A stretch of DNA of 8,174 nucleotides from an uncultured Eubacteriales bacterium (GCA_900550775.1 URTH01000071.1:1-8174); one strand, 5' to 3'; shown: positions 1 to 7,092, numbered from the stretch's first letter. The notes: generated by a model not told the origin, from the sequence alone. Translations and numbers: made by a program.

Positions 1-907
1 TCAGCCGCATCTCTTTCAGGCTTTCAAGGTCGTCGGTATCTACCGTAAACACATCGTCCTCACTGCAATCCGTCATATAAACCATGCTATATATGCCGTT
101 GTTTTCTTTATAGTAATAGTCCACGTTGTGTCCGATCCGGTCAAAGAATGCCGCATCGGATTGGTAATTGACATTGTCAATCCGCACATTGCCCCACTTG
201 CACCCTGTTGATGCATAGATTGAGGTAATCGGATTGGCCTCGACAATGCCGGTGCCGTACCTGATTGAAAACGCAGCCGTCAAAAGCGGCTCGCGCTGCC
301 GATATTTCACGGTATCGCCAAATCCCTCCGGCTCCATCACATTGGTAAACAGCGCGTGATACATCATCGTGACAAGATCGGCATTTGTCAGTGCATCCTG
401 CGGCGCCCCCTTTACGCCGGCACGGATACCGATGCGGTTTGCCATCACCTCCGGCGCGATGTTTCCCTCTTTGGCAATTCTGCCGTAGCCCAAAAGGTTA
501 ACCAGCATCTGCATGGCATCGGCTGCCGTTGCCTGGTCTTTGAGCCGCAGCGCCCCGCTATCCTCTGTCAGATACCCAAGCGCATAGGCCGCGGCAACAT
601 CATCGTAAAACTCCGACTCCCCTGTCACATCGGTATAGGGAGGATGACTGCCGTCTGCCGCAACCATATCTGCCGTATAGCCGCTGAGTCTGACAACTCT
701 TTGAATCAGTTCGCCGCGGCTGAGCGTTGCGGCATAGTTTTTTATGGTTCCGTCTGCCGCCCCCACGGCTGTCATGACTGTATGATACTTTTCTGCCTCG
801 GCATATGCCTTTGTATCAGCGTCCACAGAGTCGGCCGCCGCCGGCACGGACACAAGAAGGCTCAGCATGGCAATCCATACCGCGATGGCAGCGATCCGTT
901 TTTTCAT
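1..907 (-). CDS. SLH-domain-containing surface protein, N-terminal part, runs off the window
   Basis: The frame is open from an ATG at 907 to the window edge, giving 302 residues with the C-terminus missing. AAGGA at 916-920 is 8 nt from this ATG; in-frame ATGs at 913 and 916 are too close to that site. The gap from the preceding stop is 22 bp. Residues 1 to about 25 are a signal peptide (MKKRIAAIAVW to PAAAD). Residues 56-141 look like degenerate SLH sequence: LSRGELIQRVVRLSGY, then YTDV, a helix ending in AYALGYL, then a helix ending in LVNLLGY. Residues 147-190 may be a further divergent SLH repeat (DLVTMMYHAL). From about 205 the sequence follows a pattern I recall from clostridial SLH proteins: GTGIVEANPITSI, VRIDNVNY, IGHNVDYYYKE. 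Such proteins are usually long wall-anchored enzymes or scaffolds; which one this is cannot be told from the part visible. Confidence 0.8.
   Translation of the reverse strand, partial: MKKRIAAIAVWIAMLSLLVSVPAAADSVDADTKAYAEAEKYHTVMTAVGAADGTIKNYAATLSRGELIQRVVRLSGYTADMVAADGSHPPYTDVTGESEFYDDVAAAYALGYLTEDSGALRLKDQATAADAMQMLVNLLGYGRIAKEGNIAPEVMANRIGIRAGVKGAPQDALTNADLVTMMYHALFTNVMEPEGFGDTVKYRQREPLLTAAFSIRYGTGIVEANPITSIYASTGCKWGNVRIDNVNYQSDAAFFDRIGHNVDYYYKENNGIYSMVYMTDCSEDDVFTVDTDDLESLKEMRL
485..742 (-). other. Degenerate N-terminal SLH domains
   Basis: Residues 56-141 of the last gene carry SRGE at 63-66 in place of TRAE, YTDV at 91-94 in place of FSDV, and AYALGYL before a second helix. Two divergent SLH units are likely. 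The match is weaker than in the upstream SLH protein. Confidence 0.6.
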
Positions 908-915
908 ATTCATCA

Positions 916-920
916 TCCTT
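916..920 (-). promoter_or_regulatory. Ribosome binding site deciding among three clustered ATGs
   Basis: On the minus strand AAGGA is followed by ATGATGAATATG. The third ATG (907) has the same 8-nt spacing as the other starts in this operon and is followed by AAAAAACGG, a typical signal-peptide start (MKKR). The first two ATGs (916, 913) overlap or nearly touch the ribosome binding site. Confidence 0.7.
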
Positions 921-929
921 TCCGGTTGT

Positions 930-3101
930 CTAAGACTGCTTCACGTTTTTTGCCATAACGGCAATCATCTTTGTCGCCTCTGCTCGGACGGCGTTATCAT
1001 GCGGCCTAAATGTCCCGTTTTCATCTCCGTTGATGATGCCTGCCGCCTGCAGCGCCGCCACGGCATCCTTTGCATAAGCATCAATATCCGCACCGTCTGA
1101 AAATCCATTTCCGTCCCCGGCAGCTTTCATCTCGATGCCGCATACCTGCGCCGCACGGTACAAAATTGCGGCAATCTCCTGACGGGTGATATTTCTTCCC
1201 GTGCCAAAGCGGTTATCCTCGTACCCCTGAATGATCCCTGCTGCATACGCCGATGCGACATAGGGATAATACCAATCCGATTCGCTCACGTCCGAAAAAC
1301 TGCACGCTGCGCCGGAATTTTGCATTTGTAATGCACCAACCACCAATTTTACAAATTCTTCTCTGGTAATCGAATCTCCCGGCCGGAACCGCTGATCCGC
1401 CGCCGGTGAAATCACCGCCGCTTTGTATAAAGCATCAATGTATTCTTCCGCCCATGCATAATCGGCAAGATCGGTAAAAGGCTTGCTCTGCGGTGCAGGC
1501 TCTGAGGGTTCCACCTCGACTGCGGCTGGAAAGCTGTTGTTGCTGCTGCCGCCGCCAAGACTGCCGCCTCCGCCACCGCCGCCTCCGCCGGACGGCGTCT
1601 GCGAACCGCCATCCTTTGGTATTGCCGCAGCAAATACCGTCCGAAAGCCCTGAATCGTTGAAAACGGTGCGCTTTGCATGATAACCTTACAGATACTGTT
1701 GCGCTGCGCCTCGTCCTTTGCCGCATAGACGCTGTACGCGGACACACCGTGCAGCAAAACATCCTTGTTCGCCGTGATATATTCGTCCGCATCCGTCCAG
1801 TCTTTAAGATTCAGCTTACCGATCAAATCCTGCGTCTTTGTGACAATCTCCGAAACATCGGCATACTTCCAGCCGGCTGCCGGCTTTTGCTCGTATAGCC
1901 ACAGCGCCGTATTGACAAACTCATCTTCCGACAGAGCTGTCAGTTCCATCTCCTTAGCGTATTTTTGCAGCGCTGCCTTTTCGGCTGCGGCCGATGCCGC
2001 TTGGTTGACTTCACGTTCGATATCATCGCGCATCTGATTGCTCAAATAAAACACAGTGCAGGTTGTCTTTTCATCCGCGCCGCGGCCAAAAACCTCTGCC
2101 GTGTAGGTTCCTGTTTCTGCCGTCTGCGCCATGACTATGGCGTATGCAAACCCTCCGTCCGCGTTTTCTTTGATCTGGTTAAGGTTTACGATCCTTCCCG
2201 TCGGATCGCAGAGCTTTACCGTCACCGCGCCGCTTGCCGAAAGACCGCTCTTTCCGCTGATCACAATACTGTCGCCGTTCTTTTGAACCGCAGCGTCGAT
2301 CCGGCGTTTTTCGATCATGCCGCTTCTGTCCGATACCGCCTGCTCAAATTTTTCTTTAAAATCCGTCACAGACCCAAACGGCTTTTTGGCAACAACCGCC
2401 TCGTTCACCGCGTTGCGGTCTTTGGATTTCATTCTTTGGTACTGCCCATAGGCATCGCATGTCCCAAGCAGCACATTGTGCTCCCCGGTTAAAAGGCTGC
2501 CAAGACCATTCGCAGACACCGTTTGCAGCTGCGCAAACAAAGCCTCGCTCTTTCGGGCAATTGCCTGTATCTCGCTGAATGTGAGCGTCTTTACGCTTGC
2601 GGCGTGATAGAGCATCTCTGCCGCAACGCTTACCTGCTGATCCGTAAAGCCGCCGATCCCCAGAACTTCTGCCTCGGTACGTATCAAGGCCTCCGCCTCT
2701 TTTGCAGACGCCGCCGCATTAATGCCGTTTTCAATCTTTTCGGCCTCCTTGCCGCTCAGATAGTATACATCAGTGACAAACGGCTGCTTTGCACCGCGCG
2801 CCATAACGGTGATACTGTAATGGCCGGAACCGTCGTTTTCACCCAGTGCCGTCATGTACGCAAAGGTTCCGTCATCGTTTACATCGATCTGATTTAAATG
2901 CACCGTCTCGCCGGCCGGGTTACAGATTTTAACCGCCGCGTTTCTGATCGTTGAGAGACATCCGCCGCCGGTAATCATCACATTGTTGTCAACAATCTCG
3001 GCCTCGGCATACAAGCCCTCCGACGCCGCACGGACAGCCTGAAAGCATATCATGTTTATCATCAGCAAAACCGCCATGATATAGGTCACAAATTTTTTCA
3101 T
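930..3101 (-). CDS. SLH-domain cell-surface protein with two copies of an unrecognised Ig-plus-helical module and a poly-Gly linker
   Basis: It encodes 723 residues. The ATG has AGGAG 8 nt upstream (3110-3114) and is 27 bp past the previous stop. Residues 1 to about 26 are a signal peptide (MKKFV to VRAA). Two homologous units occupy about 32-258 and 268-494. Each begins with a beta-rich part (VKxCxPxG, LNQI, GxFAY, Y(Y/F)LS). A helical part follows, ending in AYxxY, RN and PFxxxxxFxxxF. A linker at 495-540 contains nine consecutive Gly (505-513) and a Pro/Glu-rich stretch. Three SLH domains follow at about 541-591, 601-655 and 666-717, with TREE, TRQE and VRAE in place of the canonical TRAE. 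SLH domains bind pyruvylated secondary cell-wall polymer, so the protein is probably displayed on the wall with the N-terminal units outward. The function of those units is unknown; binding of glycan or of the operon's secreted proteins is possible. Confidence 0.9.
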   Translation of the reverse strand: MKKFVTYIMAVLLMINMICFQAVRAASEGLYAEAEIVDNNVMITGGGCLSTIRNAAVKICNPAGETVHLNQIDVNDDGTFAYMTALGENDGSGHYSITVMARGAKQPFVTDVYYLSGKEAEKIENGINAAASAKEAEALIRTEAEVLGIGGFTDQQVSVAAEMLYHAASVKTLTFSEIQAIARKSEALFAQLQTVSANGLGSLLTGEHNVLLGTCDAYGQYQRMKSKDRNAVNEAVVAKKPFGSVTDFKEKFEQAVSDRSGMIEKRRIDAAVQKNGDSIVISGKSGLSASGAVTVKLCDPTGRIVNLNQIKENADGGFAYAIVMAQTAETGTYTAEVFGRGADEKTTCTVFYLSNQMRDDIEREVNQAASAAAEKAALQKYAKEMELTALSEDEFVNTALWLYEQKPAAGWKYADVSEIVTKTQDLIGKLNLKDWTDADEYITANKDVLLHGVSAYSVYAAKDEAQRNSICKVIMQSAPFSTIQGFRTVFAAAIPKDGGSQTPSGGGGGGGGGSLGGGSSNNSFPAAVEVEPSEPAPQSKPFTDLADYAWAEEYIDALYKAAVISPAADQRFRPGDSITREEFVKLVVGALQMQNSGAACSFSDVSESDWYYPYVASAYAAGIIQGYEDNRFGTGRNITRQEIAAILYRAAQVCGIEMKAAGDGNGFSDGADIDAYAKDAVAALQAAGIINGDENGTFRPHDNAVRAEATKMIAVMAKNVKQS
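951..1481 (-). other. Three SLH domains (cell-wall anchor)
   Basis: Residues 541-717 hold three units with the SLH layout: FTDL/FSDV/FSDG, an aromatic helix (WAEEYIDAL; WYYPYVASAY; YAKDAVAAL), G(I/V)I-like turns, then R(F)RPG or similar and a (T/V)R-x-E helix. Three units are the usual number needed to bind secondary cell-wall polymer in SLH proteins. Confidence 0.9.
1548..1589 (-). repeat. Poly-glycine linker tract, imperfect GGN codon repeat
   Basis: This encodes nine consecutive Gly, then Ser-Leu and three more Gly, between the second repeat unit and the SLH domains. On the coding strand a 12-bp unit GGCGGAGGCGGC occurs twice, separated by GGT. This suggests expansion by slippage or codon duplication. 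The tract should give a flexible arm between the wall anchor and the exposed modules. Confidence 0.8.
1620..2300 (-). repeat. Repeat unit B of the SLH protein (Ig-like plus helical)
   Basis: Residues 268-494. Landmarks match unit A: VKLCDPTGRIVNLNQI (295-310), GGFAYA, VFYLSN (350-355), a helical stretch, LLHGVSAYSVYA (449-460), RN (467-468) and PFSTIQGFRTVFAAAI (479-494). The copies have diverged widely at the residue level, so the duplication looks old. Confidence 0.75.
2328..3008 (-). repeat. Repeat unit A of the SLH protein (Ig-like plus helical)
   Basis: Residues 32-258. Landmarks: VKICNPAGETVHLNQI (57-72), GTFAYM, VYYLSG (112-117), a long helical stretch, then LLGTCDAYGQYQ (211-222), RN (229-230) and PFGSVTDFKEKFEQAV (241-256). 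It aligns by eye along its length with unit B. I do not recognise a named family. Confidence 0.75.
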
Positions 3102-3106
3102 TGCTT

Positions 3107-3120
3107 ACACTCCTGAGTGT
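3107..3120 (-). promoter_or_regulatory. Short dyad over the ribosome binding site of the poly-Gly SLH gene
   Basis: The minus strand reads ACACTCAGGAGTGT. As RNA it could form a 5-bp stem, ACACU with AGUGU, closed by a CAGG loop that contains part of the Shine-Dalgarno sequence. It sits in the 27-bp gap between two genes. The stem is weak and may be chance; no regulator is implied. Confidence 0.2.
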
Positions 3121-3128
3121 CCCTGCGT

Positions 3129-4370
3129 TTATTTGACCTCTCCGTAATTTCCATAGGTATACATTCCGTTCTCGCTATTCCACAAAAAGGCGCGCACATA
3201 GCAGTTTTCATAAGAATCCGCGCTGACCTCTGCGGAAAAATCCTTGGTCTCGCCTGCACCGACCGTCACGGTGCCGCCCAAGCCGAGCGCTTTCATGGCG
3301 TTGGTCGTTTTATCATATACGCCGACCATCAGCACGCCCGTCTGTGCGCTTTCGGTGGTATTTTCCGCCGCTGCCGTCACGGTGATTTTTCCGCTCTGCG
3401 GCAAGGAATCGCCGCAGCTAAACACATAGTTTCCAATCAAAAGCTCCGGACCGCCGGCCGTAAAGCTGACACGGCAATCCTCACCCAATGTTGTTCCGTC
3501 CTCAAACGCCGCGCTGCCGCTTAAGGTCACGGTATACTCTGCATCGCGTGTTAAATCGTTTACAAACACCACATAAATCTGATTGAGTTCGTGATAAACA
3601 CGGTAGTCCGCCGGGGCTTCTAACGCAGCGCCGTCGCATAAAACCGTAATTTTATCCGCATAATAATCCTTTTCCTGCTTGAACAGCCGATTTGCCGTAA
3701 ACACAAACTCCCGGTCGGTCACAGGGATATCCACCATGCCGTCTGCTACGGAGGCTTTTACCGTCTCGCTTTGTTCCCCGATCGCTGCCGGGTCGTCCTT
3801 AGAAAACCAGATCTTATCAAAGTAAAGCTCTGTTCCCTCGACAAGGCTGGTTCCCCAGCCGCCGATGTTAAAGAATAGCTGAACCTCGTCCGTCTCACTG
3901 CTCCCGGCAAATTTGGATAAGCTGTACGCACCCACATTAAACTGAATCAGCTTCCAGCCGCTCCAATTTACCGTGCCCTTGAGCTGATCATATTTATTGA
4001 CCGTCTTGTCCTGGTAAATGAGATTAAACTGCTGGCCGTTTGCCGCCTCGGAATACATCCAGATATTGATGTACTGATATTCAAGCAGCTTTCCGAGACT
4101 GTTTTCGCCCGAAAGGGTCGGCGAATACAGATAATTGCTCTTGCCGAGGTTACTCCACCTAAGGCTTGCAGAGGAACCGTATCTTGTCACATCATCTGCG
4201 ATTTCAATAGTGCCGTTGGACTGCTGCTTCCAGCCGCCGACTTCGCCGGCGGAAAAATCACCGATTACCAGGTCGTCCGCAGCGGCTGCGGCGCTGCCGC
4301 CGCAGCACAAAACCGCAGCAGCAACCGCCATCGCCGTAAAGAGAGACCACACTCTTCTCCATCTTGTCAT
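3129..4370 (-). CDS. Secreted non-catalytic protein: one jelly-roll module, one Ig-like module, shared C-terminal module (reduced paralog of the upstream gene)
   Basis: It encodes 413 residues. The ATG has GGAGG 8 nt upstream (4379-4383) and lies 25 bp after the preceding stop, so co-transcription is likely. Residues 1 to about 31 are a signal peptide with an arginine-rich start (MTRWRRVW) and an Ala-rich end. Cys22-Cys23 do not form a proper lipobox, so a lipoprotein is unlikely. Residues 34-190 are one jelly-roll module: VIGDFS, GGWKQQ, INIWMYSEAANGQQFNLI, WSGWKLIQFNV, ELYFDKIWFS. Residues 202-305 are an Ig-like module with SVADG, FVFTANRLF, DYRVYHELNQIYVVF and a final VSFTA. Residues 310-413 are the shared tail (GVYD at 350-353, AFLW at 394-397). 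The order matches the first jelly-roll, an Ig module and the tail of the neighbouring 881-residue protein, which suggests duplication followed by gain or loss of modules. No active-site motif is visible. Glycan binding is inferred from context. Confidence 0.85.
   Translation of the reverse strand: MTRWRRVWSLFTAMAVAAAVLCCGGSAAAAADDLVIGDFSAGEVGGWKQQSNGTIEIADDVTRYGSSASLRWSNLGKSNYLYSPTLSGENSLGKLLEYQYINIWMYSEAANGQQFNLIYQDKTVNKYDQLKGTVNWSGWKLIQFNVGAYSLSKFAGSSETDEVQLFFNIGGWGTSLVEGTELYFDKIWFSKDDPAAIGEQSETVKASVADGMVDIPVTDREFVFTANRLFKQEKDYYADKITVLCDGAALEAPADYRVYHELNQIYVVFVNDLTRDAEYTVTLSGSAAFEDGTTLGEDCRVSFTAGGPELLIGNYVFSCGDSLPQSGKITVTAAAENTTESAQTGVLMVGVYDKTTNAMKALGLGGTVTVGAGETKDFSAEVSADSYENCYVRAFLWNSENGMYTYGNYGEVK
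3132..3443 (-). other. Shared C-terminal module, copy in the 413-residue protein
   Basis: Residues 310-413: ITVTAAAENTTES, LMVGVYDKTTNAMKALGLGG, KDFSAEVSADSYENCYVRAF and LWNSENGMYTY. It matches the 881-residue protein most closely at (V/I)SADSY or ITADSY, just before the tryptophan. Confidence 0.65.
3801..4271 (-). repeat. Jelly-roll-like module of the 413-residue protein
   Basis: Residues 34-190: LVIGDFSAGEVGGW, SLRWSN, INIWMYSEAANGQQFNL, NWSGWKLIQFNV and LYFDKIWFS. It is the fourth copy of the same module in two adjacent genes. Confidence 0.75.
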
Positions 4371-4395
4371 TTTTCATTCCTCCCTGTATTTCGCA

Positions 4396-7041
4396 CTATT
4401 GAATCTGTCCCATTTCCGCACTGTAAGGCACAAGACTGTCCCACTGCCATACATAACTCTTTACGGTGTATCCTGCATATGAATCTGCTGTGATACTCTT
4501 TTTGAGTGTTACACTTTTTCCCTTCTTTACGGTTACCAGGTCGCCCATTCCTGCCCGGACAAGGTTTCGGCTGCCGTCATATACTGCAACAATGATTCTG
4601 GCCTCGGTATCTTCTGCAGTGGCATTGATTAGTTTTGCATTTGCCTGTACGCTGCCGTTTTCCGGGAGCGTTGTCATACTTCCGTCCGCGCCAAAGCTAT
4701 ACGACACATCATAGTGCGCTGCCGTTGTGGTAAAGCTGACCGTCTTTGCGGCATAGCTCTTATTTGCCATATTGATTGGCAACACCGTCACCTGATAGCT
4801 TGCGCCGGGCATTAATCCGTTTGTAAACACCACATACAGGTTATTGCCCTCTTGCTGAACCCTATATTCCGATTTTGCAACTTCAGCGCCGTCTAATGTG
4901 ACACTGACCTTGTCGGAATAATCATTACCTACTATAAAATCTGCTGCAAAATCCGTAAACCCAATTGCTTTTATGACAGAAGATATTTCGGCGCCGGAAT
5001 CGATGGTACTCGTCATCTCGGAAGAAACCACGCTGTTTTCATCCGACACCCATATGCTGTCAAGATAAAGGGTGTTGCCCTCAATAACCGCCGTGCCCTG
5101 ACCGCCGATGTTAAACTGCGGCCGTATCGCGTCGGTGGAAGCGGCGGCCTTCATTACGGCGCCATTGCTTATTTTATCAAACGTGCTGAGCGTCCAGCCG
5201 GATATGTCGATCGATATCAGCTGCCAATCATTGACGCCGCCTTGGATACGCTGCTGCCTTGCAACTGCTACGCCGCCCGTCGTACTGTCATAAAAATAGA
5301 TATTAAACAGCTGATCCTGCGTTCCATCTAAGTACACCCAAAAGCTGATATAGCTCTTCTCCAGCACATCGCCCAGGGTCAATCCGGCAGCGTTTGACGA
5401 AACCAACTCGCTTGTCTTTTTACTTTCCGTATAACCGGTATAGGGAATCCATTTCATACTTGTAATGCTTCCCTCTCTCGTCTTTTCCGCTGTCAGCGCG
5501 CACTCGCCGATTCCGTTTATGTTCCGGTTCCAGCCATCCGTGCTGTTTTTTCCGAAGTCGCCCAAAAAGGCCGTTTTATCTGCGTAATATTCTCTGTTGT
5601 ATAAAAAGATGCTGTCCACATATAAAAGCGTGTTGTCAAGCGCCTCAGCGCCGTATCCGCTCGTCTGATACCAAAAATACCAGCTATCGGTATCTTTTGC
5701 GTCATCACCGTAATCAGACAGTTTAATATCCTTTTTCAGGTCAAGACTTACCAGCTTCCACCCCGTCCAGTCTATGGTGATTTGCTTGTTTTTTGATTTA
5801 TTCAGCGTCGCATTGCCAATCAGGATGTTCATCCTTTGACCATTTGCCTTGTCCGAATATATCCATGCGCCCAATTGGTCATAGGTAAAAAATCCAATGC
5901 CGCTTAAGCCATCGCGGCGCACTCTGTTGTTGTAAGGGTTACCATCTTTTTTGTGGTTTCCCCATTTCAGTGCAAAATCCTTACCCGACATGGTTACTTC
6001 ATCACTCTCATAAGGAGCATCGCCTGTAGCGACGTTTTCAGCGTATCCCCATCCCGCAAATCCGTTTTCCCTAGAAAAATCGCCGATCACATAAAGATCT
6101 GATTTTGCCGTAAACGAGGATGTGAACGCAGATTCCAGCGCAGTGCCGTCCGCAAAAGGCGCTCCCTCTTTCAGCGTAAAGCTGACAGAGGCATGATCCG
6201 GCAGGTTGTTTTTTAATGTAAGATACAATACATTGTGTTCCTGACTGACGGTATAGTCCGTGTTAACCGACAAAGCAGCGTCGTTTACTTTTACTTCGGC
6301 GAATGCGTTTAAGCTGTCGCTCCCGTAGGCAAATGGCTTGTTTGCGGTAAAAGCGTACTGCTTTTGCATCTTGCTGACGCCCGTTTCGCCATCGGCAATG
6401 CTAAAGGTCACTTCTTCTGTCTGCGATATATTCGCAGGGTTTTCGTCAGAGCACCAAATGCTGTCAAAGTAAAGTACCGTGCTGGGCATTACAGTAGCCT
6501 TGTCCTGTCCGACATTTAGGGCAAATCTTATCGAATCCTCTGCTGCCGCCTCCACGTTCGATTTGTTAAAGCTCTTTAGCGTTATATTACTGATATCCCA
6601 TGAAATAAGCTTCCAGCCGCTCCAGTCCGCAGTAAAAGTTGTCCCCTGATAGCCGGCGCCGCTTTTCTGGTCATAGATAAGAATTTTGAATTTCTGACCA
6701 TTTGCCGTTTCCGAATAAACCCAAAGATTGACATAATTTTTTGCAACGATATCGCCGAGCTGCTTTCCTTCTGTGTTAAATTCCGGCGACCAGATATAAT
6801 TGGATGTAACATCAGCAGAAAATCCGCTCCATTGCAGGCTTGAAATCTTGCCGGCTCTTTTTACATCGGCGCTGACTGCCACCGGGGCGCTGCCGCCCTG
6901 CAGCTTCCAGCCGTCCAATCCGCCCTTTGAAAAATCGCCCACTACGATATCCGTTTCTTCTGCGTATGCAAGGAGGCAAAGGCCTCCGACCGTGGTGAAA
7001 ACCAGCGCTGCCGCAAGCAATAATGAAACCAATTTTTTCAT
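4396..7041 (-). CDS. Secreted multimodular non-catalytic protein: three lyase_N-like jelly-roll modules, two Ig-like modules, shared C-terminal module
   Basis: It encodes 881 residues. I chose the ATG at 7041 because AAAAGGAG lies 8 nt upstream; the in-frame GTG at 7050 overlaps that site. Residues 1-27 are a signal peptide (MKKLV, hydrophobic core, AYA before EE). Three related modules follow at about 31-200, 316-482 and 491-668. Each opens with a GDF...GW motif and contains W(V/I)YS or WVY, a W-x-GWKL(I/V)S strand (VNDWQLIS in the third), and a closing LYxDSI. This pattern resembles the N-terminal jelly-roll domain of chondroitin ABC lyases. Ig-like modules (Big_5-like) lie at 208-313 and 673-773. 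The last ~107 residues resemble the ends of the flanking genes' products (YVW at 863-865). No catalytic domain is recognisable, so a glycan-binding role beside the PL8 lyase is inferred. It starts 51 bp after the lyase stop. The exact family is unconfirmed and the name describes modules only. Confidence 0.85.
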   Translation of the reverse strand: MKKLVSLLLAAALVFTTVGGLCLLAYAEETDIVVGDFSKGGLDGWKLQGGSAPVAVSADVKRAGKISSLQWSGFSADVTSNYIWSPEFNTEGKQLGDIVAKNYVNLWVYSETANGQKFKILIYDQKSGAGYQGTTFTADWSGWKLISWDISNITLKSFNKSNVEAAAEDSIRFALNVGQDKATVMPSTVLYFDSIWCSDENPANISQTEEVTFSIADGETGVSKMQKQYAFTANKPFAYGSDSLNAFAEVKVNDAALSVNTDYTVSQEHNVLYLTLKNNLPDHASVSFTLKEGAPFADGTALESAFTSSFTAKSDLYVIGDFSRENGFAGWGYAENVATGDAPYESDEVTMSGKDFALKWGNHKKDGNPYNNRVRRDGLSGIGFFTYDQLGAWIYSDKANGQRMNILIGNATLNKSKNKQITIDWTGWKLVSLDLKKDIKLSDYGDDAKDTDSWYFWYQTSGYGAEALDNTLLYVDSIFLYNREYYADKTAFLGDFGKNSTDGWNRNINGIGECALTAEKTREGSITSMKWIPYTGYTESKKTSELVSSNAAGLTLGDVLEKSYISFWVYLDGTQDQLFNIYFYDSTTGGVAVARQQRIQGGVNDWQLISIDISGWTLSTFDKISNGAVMKAAASTDAIRPQFNIGGQGTAVIEGNTLYLDSIWVSDENSVVSSEMTSTIDSGAEISSVIKAIGFTDFAADFIVGNDYSDKVSVTLDGAEVAKSEYRVQQEGNNLYVVFTNGLMPGASYQVTVLPINMANKSYAAKTVSFTTTAAHYDVSYSFGADGSMTTLPENGSVQANAKLINATAEDTEARIIVAVYDGSRNLVRAGMGDLVTVKKGKSVTLKKSITADSYAGYTVKSYVWQWDSLVPYSAEMGQIQ
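4399..4719 (-). other. Shared C-terminal module, copy in the 881-residue protein
   Basis: Residues 775-881: SVQANAKLINAT, IIVAVYDGSRNLVRAGMG, VTLKKSITADSYAGYTVKSY and VWQWDSLVPY. The pattern VxxYDxxxxL, then about 35 residues, then an aromatic-x-W near the end recurs in both flanking genes. Confidence 0.65.
5038..5571 (-). repeat. Jelly-roll-like module 3 of the 881-residue protein
   Basis: Residues 491-668: FLGDFGKNSTDGW, TSMKWIP, ISFWVYLDGTQDQLFNIYFYD, VNDWQLISIDISGWTLSTF and TLYLDSIWVSDEN. The tight GWKL motif is replaced by DWQL here. Confidence 0.7.
5596..6096 (-). repeat. Jelly-roll-like module 2 of the 881-residue protein
   Basis: Residues 316-482: YVIGDFSRENGFAGW, FALKWGN, LGAWIYSDKANGQRMNILI, IDWTGWKLVSLDL and LLYVDSIFLYN. 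It is not followed by an Ig-like module, unlike the other two copies. Confidence 0.7.
6103..6420 (-). other. Ig-like (Big_5-like) module 1 of the 881-residue protein
   Basis: Residues 208-313: SIADGETGVS, YAFTANKPF, DYTVSQEHNVLYLTL, FADGTAL and a closing SSFTA. These are typical of bacterial Ig-like spacer domains in secreted enzymes. A related unit sits at residues 673-773 of the same protein (4723-5025) and at 202-305 of the next protein (3456-3767). Confidence 0.6.
6442..6951 (-). repeat. Jelly-roll-like module 1 of the 881-residue protein
   Basis: Residues 31-200: VVGDFSKGG, DGWKLQGG, SSLQWSG, VNLWVYSETANGQKFKIL, ADWSGWKLISWDI and VLYFDSIWCSD. This is the copy closest by eye to the single module of the 413-residue protein. 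Confidence 0.75.
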
Positions 7042-7049
7042 GAAAAACA

Positions 7050-7057
7050 CTCCTTTT
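7050..7057 (-). promoter_or_regulatory. Ribosome binding site that fixes the start of the 881-residue protein
   Basis: On the minus strand AAAAGGAG ends 8 nt before the ATG at 7041. A longer reading frame could begin at the GTG at 7050, but that codon overlaps the Shine-Dalgarno sequence and would put three extra residues (MFF) before the typical MKK of a signal peptide. Confidence 0.85.
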
Positions 7058-7092
7058 AATATATGATTGTTTTATCAACCGAATTTTGTCCG

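Noticed and set aside
356..958. 200-residue open frame on the plus strand
   Set aside because: It lies opposite the last SLH gene, is rich in Cys, His and Arg with no domain pattern, and has no convincing ribosome binding site. It is a shadow of the minus-strand gene.
1548..1589. Triplet-like repeat as a phase-variation switch
   Set aside because: The unit is three bases, so length changes stay in frame and would only alter linker length.
1965..2492. 175-residue open frame on the plus strand
   Set aside because: It lies opposite the repeat units of the SLH protein, whose minus-strand frame has clear duplicated domains. Composition is typical of an antisense shadow.
3117..3524. 135-residue open frame on the plus strand
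   Set aside because: It is antisense to the shared C-terminal module of the 413-residue protein and shows no recognisable motif.
4300..4308. Lipoprotein attachment at the Cys-Cys pair of the 413-residue protein
   Set aside because: The residue before the first Cys is Leu and before the second is Cys, so neither fits a lipobox. A signal peptidase I site in the following Ala run is more likely.
7065..7080. Possible terminator hairpin after the lyase gene (GGTTG / CAATC on the minus strand)
   Set aside because: The stem is 5 bp with one G-U pair and has no following U-tract. The short gap favours read-through.
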